Both the position numbers and the translations under genes were made by a program. The notes under the pieces are model-generated. The model saw only the letters and a program-made list of their open reading frames with translations, had not been told where the DNA came from and ran no database searches. Source: Mycolicibacterium senegalense (lineage in GTDB: Bacteria; Actinomycetota; Actinomycetes; Mycobacteriales; Mycobacteriaceae). From it: DNA of 64,000 bases. The stretch spans positions 2,976,001 to 3,040,000 of the forward strand of contig NZ_CP081000.1 in the NCBI RefSeq assembly GCF_019645875.1. Direction: 5' to 3'. Shown one piece after another: positions 9,448 to 20,488 of this stretch. Position 1 is the stretch's first letter. Each line of letters opens with the position of its first letter.

Positions 9448-11691
9448 ATGGGCAGGCACAGCATTCCCGACCCCGAGGATGCCCCGGACGAGCCGCACGT
9501 CGGCGAGTCCGGGTATTCCGACGACTACCAGACTCCCCGCCGTGACGCGCCCGGGCACCAACCCGACCGCGGGTACCGCGAGGCGCCGGCGTACCGGGCC
9601 GAGCCGGACTACCGGGACGACCGGGGCTATCGCGCCGAGCCTGATTACCGCGCGCCCCGATATGCCGACGGCGACGACGATTACGAATCGGACTATCAGG
9701 ATTCGGAATACGCCGACTACGACGAGGCGGATTACGTCGAGGGCGACGGCTTCGAAGACGAGTACATCGACGAGTACCGCGGCGGCACGTACGCCGACGA
9801 CTCCGACTACGACCCGGAATACGACGCCGAGTACGCGGGGGCATACTCCGACGGCGACTACGCCGATGATCAGCCGACCGCACAATTCGGCGCCGTGTCC
9901 GAGCCACCGCCGCCGCCGTCCACTCCCACGAGCCGCCAGCGCGACTGGGACGGGGAGTGGACCGGAAGCCACCGCGCCGTCGAGTCCGGGCGCCGAGGTG
10001 TCAGCATCGGCGTGATCGTCACCCTGGTCACCGTGGTGGCCCTGGTCGGTGCGGTCATCCTGTGGAAGTTCTTCGGTGACGTCCTGGCCGGGCGCAGCGA
10101 CGCCGCCGCCGCGCGGTGTGTCGACGGCGAACTCGGGGTCGCCGTGATCGCCGACCCGACCATCTCGTCGCACATCGAGGGACTGGCCAACACCTACAAC
10201 GAGTCGGTGAGCCCCGTGGGCGACCGCTGCGTCAAGGTACGCGTGCAGTCCGCCGAATCAGACCGGGTGGTCAGCGGTTTCGCCAACGCGTGGCCCAGCG
10301 AGCTGGGTGACCGTCCCGCGCTGTGGATTCCGGCCAGCAGCATCGCCGAGGCTCGGTTGGAGGCCACCGCGGGCGCCAAGACCGTCAGCGACAGTCGCTC
10401 CCTGGTCACCTCACCGGTTCTGCTCGCGGTCCGTCCGCAACTCAAGGACGCTCTGGCACAACAGACCTGGGCCACCCTGCCGCAACTGCAGAGCAGCCCG
10501 GCCGCGATGAACGCGCTCAAGCTTCCCGGTTGGGGCACACTCAAACTCGCGTTGCCGACGCACAGCAACGGCGATGCCGCTTCCCTTACCGCCGAGGCCG
10601 TCGCCGCGGCGTCAGCACCGTCCGGCGCGCCGGCGACCTCGGGCATGAGCGGTGTCAACAGCCTGTTGCGCGGGCAGCCCAAGCTCGACGACAGCGAGCT
10701 GGGGACCGCCCTCGACGCGCTGCTCAATGCCTCCGATCCGGCGACCGCGCCGGTGCACGCGGTGGCCACCACCGAACAGCAGATCTTCCAGCGCGGCACG
10801 TCGCTGGACGATGCGAAGTCCGCTCTGGCCGGCTGGATACCACCCGGCCCGACGGCCACGGCCGACTACCCGACGGTTCTGCTGGCCGGGGACTGGCTGG
10901 AGAAGGAACAGGTCACGGCGGCCAGCGAGTTCGCCCGCTATCTGCGCAAGCCCGAGCAGCTCGCCGAACTCGCCAAGGCCGGATTCCGGGCTGAGGGGAC
11001 GACGCCGCCGTCCAGCGATGTCACCGACTTCAGCCAGTTGGCCGCGCCGTTGTCGATCGGTGACAACACCATGCGGGTGACTTTGGCCAACGCGACAGCC
11101 ACGCCGACGGGCAGCCCCGCGGTCACCATCATGCTCGACCAGTCGATGCCGACCGAGGAGGGCGGCAAGTCCCGCCTGGCCAACGTGGTCGCCGCGCTCA
11201 ACAGCCGGATCAAGGCGTTGCCCGACACCGCCGCCGTCGGACTGTGGACCTTCGACGGCACCGAAGGACGCTCAGAGGTCCCGACGGGGCCCTTGGCCGA
11301 GCCGGTGAGCGGTCAGCGTCGCTCCGACGAACTGACCTCGACGCTGGACGACCAGTCCGCCTCGGGCGGCGGTGCGGTGTCGTTCACCACGCTGCGAATG
11401 ATCTACACCGAGGCCCTGTCGAAATACCATGAGGGCCAGACCAATTCGATTCTGGTCATCACCACCGGCCCGCACACCGACCAGAGCCTGGACGGGGCCG
11501 GACTGCAGGAGTTCATCCGCGGCGCCTTCGACCCGGCCCGCCCGATCGCGGTCAACGTGATCGATTTCGGTAGCGGCTCGGACCGGGCCACCTGGGAAGC
11601 CGTCGCGCAGGCGAGCAGCGGCAGCTACCAGCATGTGGCCAGCTCGGCCTCACCTGAACTGACCACCGCAGTCAACACGATGCTGGGCTGA
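9448..11691 (+). CDS. Membrane-anchored VWA/substrate-binding-like protein (Rv1836c homologue)
   Basis: This 747-residue protein has three parts. The first is a cytoplasmic, very acidic Asp/Tyr/Glu-rich region (about 20-150) with YRAEPDYR-type repeats and a proline run. One membrane helix follows at about 185-207. The rest is a long extracytoplasmic part: a solute-binding-like region, then a VWA-like domain from about 558. The MIDAS start is DQSMP at 564-568, so the usual DxSxS pattern lacks its last Ser and metal binding may be altered. The gene follows glcB on the same strand, as in M. tuberculosis. A role in envelope assembly is plausible but not shown. Confidence 0.83.
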   Translation: MGRHSIPDPEDAPDEPHVGESGYSDDYQTPRRDAPGHQPDRGYREAPAYRAEPDYRDDRGYRAEPDYRAPRYADGDDDYESDYQDSEYADYDEADYVEGDGFEDEYIDEYRGGTYADDSDYDPEYDAEYAGAYSDGDYADDQPTAQFGAVSEPPPPPSTPTSRQRDWDGEWTGSHRAVESGRRGVSIGVIVTLVTVVALVGAVILWKFFGDVLAGRSDAAAARCVDGELGVAVIADPTISSHIEGLANTYNESVSPVGDRCVKVRVQSAESDRVVSGFANAWPSELGDRPALWIPASSIAEARLEATAGAKTVSDSRSLVTSPVLLAVRPQLKDALAQQTWATLPQLQSSPAAMNALKLPGWGTLKLALPTHSNGDAASLTAEAVAAASAPSGAPATSGMSGVNSLLRGQPKLDDSELGTALDALLNASDPATAPVHAVATTEQQIFQRGTSLDDAKSALAGWIPPGPTATADYPTVLLAGDWLEKEQVTAASEFARYLRKPEQLAELAKAGFRAEGTTPPSSDVTDFSQLAAPLSIGDNTMRVTLANATATPTGSPAVTIMLDQSMPTEEGGKSRLANVVAALNSRIKALPDTAAVGLWTFDGTEGRSEVPTGPLAEPVSGQRRSDELTSTLDDQSASGGGAVSFTTLRMIYTEALSKYHEGQTNSILVITTGPHTDQSLDGAGLQEFIRGAFDPARPIAVNVIDFGSGSDRATWEAVAQASSGSYQHVASSASPELTTAVNTMLG

Positions 11692-11701
11692 CCGCAGCGC
11701 C

Positions 11702-11756
11702 GGTTTCTACCTCAGGGTCGTCCGGAGCGACCGGGCCCAACCCCGAGGTAGAAACC
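11702..11756. terminator. Bidirectional terminator-like palindromic element, copy 1
   Basis: Perfect 12-bp arms GGTTTCTACCTC (11702-11713) and GAGGTAGAAACC (11745-11756) enclose an inner hairpin, GGTCG (11716-11720) with CGACC (11728-11732). It fills the 73-base gap between two convergent genes, so it probably terminates both. The block 11697-11721 recurs at 63696-63720 with 23 of 25 bases identical, also beyond a gene 3' end facing a convergent gene. It is therefore also a member of a dispersed repeat family. Confidence 0.75.
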
Positions 11757-11764
11757 TAGGCGCG

Positions 11765-14599
<2,835 letters not shown>

Positions 14600-14647
14600 G
14601 ACACTCTCCTGAGGCGCAGACGTGCTCAGACGTCGTAGCAGGCCCTC

Positions 14648-14846
14648 TCCCTCTGTCGTCGACCCGGTCCGGGCGCCTGAGAGATTCAGCCCCGGTACAG
14701 GGCCTTTCCCCATGGGCGGGTGCCGGCGGGCACCACTTTCCAGAGGCATCGGGGCCTGGCGCGGTCCTGGGTGCCTGAGAGGTTGACGGAGAGGTATTGC
14801 TCCTTCGGCGTCCGTGGCTGGCGGTCACGGAGCTCTCCCGCACGAG
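14648..14846 (-). promoter_or_regulatory. Tandem glycine riboswitch controlling gcvP
   Basis: Read on the minus strand, this leader holds two glycine aptamers. Aptamer 1 (about 14846-14759) carries GGGAGAGCTCC, the conserved GCCGAAGGAGCAA and CTCTCAGGCA. Aptamer 2 (about 14758-14648) carries GGGGAAAGGCC, a second CTCTCAGGCG and CGGACC, and ends in AGAGGG. Such tandem elements bind glycine cooperatively and normally turn on gcv genes when glycine is plentiful. The spacer to the gcvP ribosome site is about 40 bases. The exact boundaries are estimates; the class assignment is strong because both signature cores occur in order directly before gcvP. Confidence 0.93.
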
Positions 14847-14890
14847 GGCGATGCGTGGGCAATTCTACCGGCCGGTCACCGATATCCGCG

Positions 14891-14944
14891 AACAGACGCA
14901 AAGCTGCCCTTCGACGGCGGTCGAAGGGCAGCTACGTGTCTGTT
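14891..14944 (-). terminator. Strong hairpin terminator after resR
   Basis: Perfect 14-bp arms AGCTGCCCTTCGAC (14902-14915) and GTCGAAGGGCAGCT (14920-14933) enclose a 4-base loop. A further 7-bp stem, AACAGAC (14891-14897) with GTCTGTT (14938-14944), extends it across small internal loops. It begins 12 bases after the resR stop codon on the minus strand and lies just before the gcvP riboswitch. It probably ends resR transcription and insulates gcvP. Confidence 0.85.
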
Positions 14945-14956
14945 CGTGCGAGGAAA

Positions 14957-15577
14957 TCAGCCGATCTTGCGGTCGCGGCTTTTGCGACGCGACGCCAGCT
15001 CGTCCTCGGGTGAGGCGATGGACTCCCCGCCGTCGGCGCGCTCGCCCGGGAAGTCTGCGATGGTGCCGGTGAGCTCGCGCATGGCGCCCGACACCGCGAT
15101 GCCGAACACACCTTGGCCGCCCTGCAACAAGTCGACGACCTCTTCGGCAGAGGTGCACTCGTAGACCGTGGTGCCGTCCGAGAACAGGGTGATGTTGGCC
15201 AGATCCTGCACGCCGCGCTGGCGGAGGTGATCGACCGCGACCCGGATGTTGTGCAACGAGATGCCGGTGTCCAGCAGGCGCTTGACGATCTTGAGGACCA
15301 GGACGTCCTTGAACGAGTACAGGCGCTGGCTGCCCGAGCCGGCCGCGCCCCTGATGGAGGGAACCACCAGCGAGGTGCGGGCCCAGTAGTCGAGCTGACG
15401 GTAGGTGATGCCGGCGATCTGGCACGCGCTGGGACCGCGGTAACCCACCAGCTCGTCGGGCACAGAGTCGTCGGGGAACAACCCTCCTTGCACGGGTTCG
15501 CCGGCCGGCCTGACGGGCGGCTCAGCGCCGCTCCCGGTGGTCAGATCCAACTCTTCCTGCCGTGGCGTGTCACCCAC
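14957..15577 (-). CDS. resR: MerR-family regulator ResR (Rv1830 homologue)
   Basis: This is a MerR-type DNA-binding regulator; the helix-turn-helix lies in the segment ACQIAGITYRQLDYWARTSL. From the GTG at 15577, which has GAGAGG seven bases upstream, the protein has 206 residues; a longer frame starts at 15646 but lacks a ribosome site. A helical stretch after the HTH likely dimerises. The M. tuberculosis orthologue Rv1830 is linked to growth/division control and antibiotic resilience. It sits downstream of bfn-like and ftsR in the conserved regulator block, with its own 255-base upstream region and a strong terminator after it. Confidence 0.87.
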   Translation of the reverse strand: MGDTPRQEELDLTTGSGAEPPVRPAGEPVQGGLFPDDSVPDELVGYRGPSACQIAGITYRQLDYWARTSLVVPSIRGAAGSGSQRLYSFKDVLVLKIVKRLLDTGISLHNIRVAVDHLRQRGVQDLANITLFSDGTTVYECTSAEEVVDLLQGGQGVFGIAVSGAMRELTGTIADFPGERADGGESIASPEDELASRRKSRDRKIG

Positions 15578-15832
15578 TGTGAATCCTCTCGCCGTTCGAA
15601 CTCGCCCGCACCGCACTGCCATGTCCTGCAACGCGGCAATTTTCAAGGCGACGGTTTGCTGCGAACTCGAATGTGTCGAGCATACGCTTCCCGCCGGGCC
15701 CTGATTGCCCGCTGCGAAGAAAGTATGGGGCCCGAATTCCCGCTCGATTGTCTCCCGCGCCGCGTGTCGACACCGGTATACCCACTTGAGACGTACCCGT
15801 GATCTGGGACCGAGCAGCGGCGCCGGCGACGG

Positions 15833-16327
15833 TCATGTCGCCTTGAAGTCGTCTGGCGAAACGCTGTCCAGAAACTCCTTGAACTTCTCCACCTCGTCCT
15901 CGCGCACGGTCCCGGCAGCCTCTTCGTCGTTCTCGTCGGGAATCAGCAGGCCGGCCTCGGCCAGCACCGCCTCCTCCACGTAGATCGGGACACCGACGCG
16001 CAGCGCGATGGCCACCGAGTCCGACGGCCGGGCTGAGACCTTGATGTCGCGGTCGAAGATCAGATCGGCGTAGAACGTGCCTTCTTGAAGGTCGACGATC
16101 CGCACCTCTTTGAGCGAATGGCCAAGAGCGGCAATGACATCTCGGATCAGGTCGTGGGTAAGGGGCCGGGTGGGTTCGACGCCCTGCTGTTCGAGGGCGA
16201 TTGCCGCGGCCTCCGACTGCCCGATCCAGATCGGCAGGTAGCGGTCACCGTTGGATTCCCGCAAAAGCAATACGGGTTGGTTCTGCGGCTGTTCCACCCG
16301 AATGCCGACCACGCGAACCTCAGCCAT
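15833..16327 (-). CDS. Bifunctional nuclease domain (DUF151) protein, Rv1829 homologue
   Basis: This 164-residue protein belongs to the BFN/DUF151 family, which shares the fold of plant and Thermotoga bifunctional nucleases. The core runs from MAEVRVVGIRVEQPQNQPVL through YLPIWIGQSEAAAIALEQQG to FDRDIKVSARPSDSVAIALR, with an acidic C-terminal tail (DENDEEAAG). It always neighbours ftsR and resR in mycobacteria and corynebacteria. Nuclease activity in mycobacteria is unproven. It reads in the same direction as its neighbours with 120- and 255-base gaps, so it may have its own promoter. Confidence 0.86.
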   Translation of the reverse strand: MAEVRVVGIRVEQPQNQPVLLLRESNGDRYLPIWIGQSEAAAIALEQQGVEPTRPLTHDLIRDVIAALGHSLKEVRIVDLQEGTFYADLIFDRDIKVSARPSDSVAIALRVGVPIYVEEAVLAEAGLLIPDENDEEAAGTVREDEVEKFKEFLDSVSPDDFKAT

Positions 16328-16447
16328 CTGTGCCTGCCCTCCGCACCGCCGTGCCGTTTCGTCGAATCTTCGTCCGTCGCGCAGTCCGCCGTCCGATCGC
16401 CAGGGGTCCCGACTCAGACGAACTGGCCGTCAAAACGAGTCTAGTCC

Positions 16448-17194
16448 TCAGCGATCCAGAACGTCGCGTACGGCGGACTTGATCAATGACGTGTGCAACG
16501 TGATCGCCAAGGCGGCCACTTCGCGGGCCAGGTCGTCGGCCCGGTCGCGGGCTCCGGCCTTGCCCGCCTTCCCGACTGGCCCTGCGATCTGGGCGATCAG
16601 GTCGGATTGCCGGTCCGCTGCCGAGCGGAACGCCCGCAGGTGCCGGGGTTCGACGCCGTAGTCGCCCAGGGCGCGTGCGCACTGGGCGATCACCACGGAA
16701 TGCTCGTCGAAAAACCCGGCCGGCCCGGCAGTGATGATGCCGTTGCGCAACAACGCGCCGAGCATCTCTTCGTCGATACCGGACCGGGCCAACAGGTCTT
16801 CGCGCGACAGCCGGACCTGGGTCGGCGCCACCGCTGATACCCCAGCCGCGCCGGCGGGCCCTTCGGCGTCCTCGGACACCGGCACCAGCCGGGGCACCCC
16901 GTAGGCCGATCCGGTCTGCGGCAGCTCACCGTCGGGTTGAGCGTCCAGTTGCGCCTTGATCACCTTCAGCGGCAAGTACTGGTCGCGCTGCGCGGTCAGG
17001 ATGAACCGCAGCCGCGCACAGTCGTACGCGGTGAACCGCCGGTACCCCGACGCAGTCCGCTGTGGCGTGACCAGCCCCTCTGCCTCGAGAAACCGGATCT
17101 TGGAGATGCTGACGTCCGGAAAGTCACCCCGGAGCAGGTCCAAGACTGCACCGATCGACATCCCGGCCAGTGCAGGTCTGTCGGGGGCAGTCAT
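16448..17194 (-). CDS. ftsR: MerR-family cell-division regulator FtsR (Rv1828 homologue)
   Basis: This 248-residue MerR-type regulator has its winged helix-turn-helix at about residues 10-75 ([20 protein letters not shown], then [16 protein letters not shown]) and a C-terminal helical effector/dimer part. The Corynebacterium homologue FtsR, in the same position after odhI/garA, activates ftsZ. The gene starts 3 bases after the garA stop, so the two are almost certainly cotranscribed, tying a 2-oxoglutarate metabolic switch to a division regulator. The target genes are not in the window. Confidence 0.88.
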   Translation of the reverse strand: MTAPDRPALAGMSIGAVLDLLRGDFPDVSISKIRFLEAEGLVTPQRTASGYRRFTAYDCARLRFILTAQRDQYLPLKVIKAQLDAQPDGELPQTGSAYGVPRLVPVSEDAEGPAGAAGVSAVAPTQVRLSREDLLARSGIDEEMLGALLRNGIITAGPAGFFDEHSVVIAQCARALGDYGVEPRHLRAFRSAADRQSDLIAQIAGPVGKAGKAGARDRADDLAREVAALAITLHTSLIKSAVRDVLDR

Positions 17195-17197
17195 GGG

Positions 17198-17677
17198 CTA
17201 GCTGGTCTGGCTGCTGTCGTCGTCAGAGCGGGGGCCGGTGAGGAACACCAGGCGGAATTTCCCGATCTGTACCTCGTCACCGTTGGCGAGTACGGCCGAA
17301 TCGACCGGCTCCCGGTTGACGTACGTCCCGTTGAGGCTGCCGACGTCGACAACCTGAAACTCGCCGCTCTCCAGCCGGAACTCGGCGTGCCGACGGCTCA
17401 CCGTGACGTCATCGAGAAAAATGTCGCTGTCCGGGTGACGCCCCGCCGAGGTGGTCGGCTGATCGAGCAGGAAACGAGACCCGGCGTTAGGTCCACGCTT
17501 GACGACGAGCAATGCCGAACCCGCCGGCAGGCCCTCGACGCCGGAAACGGCGCCTTCGGTACCGGCCGTTGCGGGCGCATCCAGTTCGTTCAGGAAGTCC
17601 GCGCGGAATACCGATGTGGTCTCCACCGTCACGTCTTCCGACTGGTCGGCCCCCAAATTGCTGTCCTTGTCCGTCAC
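17198..17677 (-). CDS. garA: FHA-domain metabolic switch GarA
   Basis: This 159-residue FHA protein inhibits 2-oxoglutarate dehydrogenase and NAD-glutamate dehydrogenase and activates glutamate synthase until phosphorylated. The N-terminal phospho-switch motif is VETTSVFRADFL with Thr20 and Thr21, equivalent to the PknG and PknB sites at Thr21/22 in M. tuberculosis. The FHA domain spans about 55-145 with GRHPDSDIFLDD, TVSRRHAEF and DVGSLNGTYVNR. It lies 3 bases ahead of ftsR and downstream of gcvH, as in M. tuberculosis (Rv1827). All key residues are present. Confidence 0.96.
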   Translation of the reverse strand: MTDKDSNLGADQSEDVTVETTSVFRADFLNELDAPATAGTEGAVSGVEGLPAGSALLVVKRGPNAGSRFLLDQPTTSAGRHPDSDIFLDDVTVSRRHAEFRLESGEFQVVDVGSLNGTYVNREPVDSAVLANGDEVQIGKFRLVFLTGPRSDDDSSQTS

Positions 17678-17866
17678 CCGCTGCTCCTCACTGGCTGCTG
17701 TGGCGTTGCCCGGCGTGGCCCCAGCCCATCGTCGGTCTCACGTCGACCGTACCGCGCATCAGGCATCATTGGGTCCACCACCGCCGGATCCGATGGGGAA
17801 GATATCTGCGCGCCGGGTACGGCCCAACCGGTCTTGGCGACCGGCCCTCGAAACCCTAACAATTCC

Positions 17867-18262
17867 TTACTCGGTCACGGCGGCGCGGTAGCCGTCCGCG
17901 TCGAGCAAACCAGCCAGCGCGTCATCGAGGGCGCCCTCTTCGAGCCGCAGATCGACGAGCCAGCCTTCGCCATAGGGGTCGGAATTGACCAGCTCCGGGC
18001 TGCCGTCCAGATCGCCGTTGACCGCAACGACTTTCGCCGCCACCGGGGCGTACAGATCCGACACCGACTTGGTGGATTCGACCTCGCCGAAGGCGTCGCC
18101 GGCGGCCAGTTGGGCCCCGACGTCAGGAAGCTGCACGAACACCACATCGCCGAGTGCGGACTGGGCGTAATCGGTGATGCCGACGCGCACGGTGTCGTCA
18201 CCGGTACGCAATACCCACTCGTGTTCCGAGGTGTAGTACAGGTCGGCTGGGATCTCGCTCAC
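17867..18262 (-). CDS. gcvH: Glycine cleavage system H protein
   Basis: This 131-residue lipoyl carrier shuttles the aminomethyl group from GcvP to GcvT and electrons to lipoamide dehydrogenase. The lipoylated lysine is Lys65 in [15 protein letters not shown]. Length and fold ([21 protein letters not shown] at the N-terminus) are standard. AGGAGC lies just before the start. It is 46 bases downstream of the DUF881 gene and 189 bases upstream of garA on the same strand. It lacks the glycine riboswitch that precedes gcvP, so the two genes are probably regulated differently. Confidence 0.96.
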   Translation of the reverse strand: MSEIPADLYYTSEHEWVLRTGDDTVRVGITDYAQSALGDVVFVQLPDVGAQLAAGDAFGEVESTKSVSDLYAPVAAKVVAVNGDLDGSPELVNSDPYGEGWLVDLRLEEGALDDALAGLLDADGYRAAVTE

Positions 18263-18308
18263 GGCGCTCCTAAGTTCGTGGAGTTGGTTGCTTTGCTCAT
18301 TGTGAAGC

Positions 18309-19226
18309 TCATTTGACGGGCTGAGCGTATTGGCGTGGTTTCGGTTGCCGCAAGGCGGTCACGTCGACGCGCTCGGCCTGTTGTACCACCATCGTGCCGC
18401 CGACGCGCTTCACACTGTCCATTGCCCCGCCGGGAATGTTCATCGCGGCCGCCAGAGTCGGCGGATCCCCTATCGCCAGAACCGAATACGGCGGACGCAG
18501 CGTCGCGTCATCGACCGTGAGCTGCCCCGGTGGGCCGATGATCCAGGTGTCGAGGCCGACCCGCACGGCGGACCCCTGATCGCCGCCGCGGATCTCGATG
18601 GCCTCGGCCCCGGCCGCGCGCAACTCGTTGATCACGTCGAGCATCGTCTCGGCCGGCACTCCTGGGGCGGTGTCCTCTATGGTGAGCGTCACTCCGGGGC
18701 CCGTCGCGGCCACCGTCCCGATCTGGATGGACAACGCCTCCAGCCGGGACTGGGCGTTCTCGATCGCGGCCTGATCGCTGCTGCCCGAGGCCTGCAACTG
18801 CTGCAGGGTCCGCTGCAGATCGGATACCTCGGTGTTGAGTGAGGCTTCACGTTGCTGCAGGGAATCGAGTAGCACCAGCAGATCCGCCGGCCGCGCGGTC
18901 TCCAGCGAATCCCCCGACTCGTTCTGGCGCACCTGTGTGACGATCGCCATGCCGAGCAGGACGCACAGCAGTACCCCGAGGCCGCCGAACACGAGCTGTG
19001 AACGGCTGCGGCGCACGATCCGCAGATTGCGGAATCGGCGCGGCGCGACGTCGGCGGGCATCTCATGGCGGCCGTGGTGCTCGGCGTGGTGGTCAGGCTT
19101 GTGTTCCGGTGCGGCCTCAGGCTCGGCCGCCGGCTCGGAATCGGGCTCCGGCCGGGCTTCGGGCGCATCCGGCTCGGCGGCGCCCGCCTGCGGATCCGGC
19201 TGGGCCGGTGGCTTGGACTCGCTCAT
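18309..19226 (-). CDS. DUF881 membrane protein with coiled coil (Rv1825 homologue)
   Basis: I place the start at ATG 19226, one base after the sbp stop (TGA-C-ATG), giving 305 residues; a frame extending to 19337 overlaps sbp and is rejected. The N-terminus is Pro/Ala/Glu-rich and cytoplasmic, then one membrane helix ([20 protein letters not shown]), an extracytoplasmic coiled coil of about 60 residues, and the DUF881 domain (from about 150) with [11 protein letters not shown] and [15 protein letters not shown] blocks. DUF881 proteins (YlxW/YlxX type) sit beside division genes in Firmicutes. Its exact role is unknown; envelope or division scaffolding is inferred. Confidence 0.85.
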   Translation of the reverse strand: MSESKPPAQPDPQAGAAEPDAPEARPEPDSEPAAEPEAAPEHKPDHHAEHHGRHEMPADVAPRRFRNLRIVRRSRSQLVFGGLGVLLCVLLGMAIVTQVRQNESGDSLETARPADLLVLLDSLQQREASLNTEVSDLQRTLQQLQASGSSDQAAIENAQSRLEALSIQIGTVAATGPGVTLTIEDTAPGVPAETMLDVINELRAAGAEAIEIRGGDQGSAVRVGLDTWIIGPPGQLTVDDATLRPPYSVLAIGDPPTLAAAMNIPGGAMDSVKRVGGTMVVQQAERVDVTALRQPKPRQYAQPVK

Positions 19227-19227
19227 G

Positions 19228-19560
19228 TCAGGCGCCGAACAACCTGCGCCGCAGGGCGGCGGCATTGCCGAAGATCCGGATGCCGAGCACCACGATGATC
19301 GCCGTCGACAACTGGGTGCCGACGCCCAGCTGATCACCGACGTACACGATCAGCGCCGCCACCAACACGTTGAACACGAACGACACCACGAACACCTTGG
19401 CGTCGAATATCCGCTCGAGATAGGCACGTAACCCGCCGAAGACCGCGTCCAAGGCCGCCACCACCGCGATCGGCAGGTACGGCTCGACGAACTCGGGAAC
19501 GCTCGGGTGGAACACCAATCCGAGTACGATCCCGACGACCAGCGCGACGATCCCGATCAT
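19228..19560 (-). CDS. Small basic protein Sbp (DUF1290), Rv1824 homologue
   Basis: This 110-residue integral membrane protein has about four hydrophobic segments: residues 1-17, 28-46, 56-78 and 84-98. The core LPIAVVAALDAVFGGLRAYL is typical of DUF1290. In Bacillus, sbp lies beside ylxW/ylxX and ftsA-ftsZ; here it lies between two DUF881 genes, the same module. Despite the name, this copy is mostly hydrophobic with a basic C-terminus (RRRLF). It is separated by one base from the downstream DUF881 start, so translation is coupled. Confidence 0.86.
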   Translation of the reverse strand: MIGIVALVVGIVLGLVFHPSVPEFVEPYLPIAVVAALDAVFGGLRAYLERIFDAKVFVVSFVFNVLVAALIVYVGDQLGVGTQLSTAIIVVLGIRIFGNAAALRRRLFGA

Positions 19561-19588
19561 CTAACGGTCAATCCTGTGCACGTCAGGC

Positions 19589-20488
19589 CTATCCAATCTG
19601 TTTGGCGAAGTTGACATCCCGTACCGACACCGCGGGCACGGTCAGCCCGTCCCCCGCGCTCACGTTCACCCCGACTCCGTAGGAAGTCTCCAACAACCGA
19701 AGCCGCTGCAGCCCCGGAGTGCGGTCGAACGTATCGGCCATCCCCTTCGGCGGTCCGATCGCCACAATGACATACGGACTCGTGATCGGCTGGTTGTCGA
19801 CCAGAATCCCGCCACCCGCCTGCCGGATCGTGACACCCGCGCCGACCCGCACGCCGCCCACCGAAACCGCCTCCGCGCCACTGGCCCACAGTGAATTCAC
19901 CACCAGCTGCAGGTCCCGGTCGAGGATGATCTGCTGGCCGCCGGCAACCCGCTGTTTCGACACGTCGCTCAGATCTTTGGACAGGCCGGGGTCGGTGACG
20001 GTGACGGTCAGGCCGGGGCCGATCATCGGGATCGCGGCAGCCTGGATGTTGGCCGTGTCCAGGCTGCCGAGCAGGCGCTGGCCGTTCTCGTCCATTCCGA
20101 GCCTGCTGCGCCGCTCGGCGTCCAGCTGATCGCCCAGTGCGTCGCGCTCGGCACCGGCCTTGTCGGCACCTATCTGAGCCGCCCGGACTCTCCCGGCCAA
20201 CGTGTGCTGGGCTTCCCTGGCGGCCGGGGCCGCTGTCTGGGCCTGACCGGCGGCCACCGCGATCACTATGGCGATGGCGGCGGCCCCGGCCAACGACCAC
20301 GCGATATCGGTGAACCGCCGGCGCGGCCGGTCACCGGCCTCGCGGGCCGCGGCGGCCGCGGCATAGCCGGGGTCGAGGTGCTCCGACAGCAGCGACCGCA
20401 ACAGCGAGGGCAGCGGAATTCGCTTGGGGGCGTTGGCCTCATGATGGTTCAGCCCGGCCCCCGACTCGTAGCCGCCCAGCGTGCTCAT
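19589..20488 (-). CDS. DUF881 membrane protein (Rv1823 homologue)
   Basis: The start is ATG 20488, overlapping the pgsA2 stop as ATGA, which gives 299 residues. The open frame upstream to 20806 is antisense-like noise inside pgsA2. A cytoplasmic N-terminus (about 1-65) is followed by a membrane helix (IAWSLAGAAAIAIVIAVAAG), a helical linker, and a DUF881 domain with MIGPGLTVTVTDPG, QLVVNSLWASGAEAVSVGG and SPYVIVAIGPPKGM. It is paralogous to the gene at 18309. The coupling to pgsA2 and Sbp suggests one envelope-biogenesis unit. Confidence 0.86.
   Translation of the reverse strand: MSTLGGYESGAGLNHHEANAPKRIPLPSLLRSLLSEHLDPGYAAAAAAREAGDRPRRRFTDIAWSLAGAAAIAIVIAVAAGQAQTAAPAAREAQHTLAGRVRAAQIGADKAGAERDALGDQLDAERRSRLGMDENGQRLLGSLDTANIQAAAIPMIGPGLTVTVTDPGLSKDLSDVSKQRVAGGQQIILDRDLQLVVNSLWASGAEAVSVGGVRVGAGVTIRQAGGGILVDNQPITSPYVIVAIGPPKGMADTFDRTPGLQRLRLLETSYGVGVNVSAGDGLTVPAVSVRDVNFAKQIG

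Noticed and set aside
14600..14749. N-terminal extension of gcvP from an upstream start
   Set aside because: The extra 50 codons lie inside the glycine riboswitch; GTG 14599 has a good ribosome site and gives the normal protein length.
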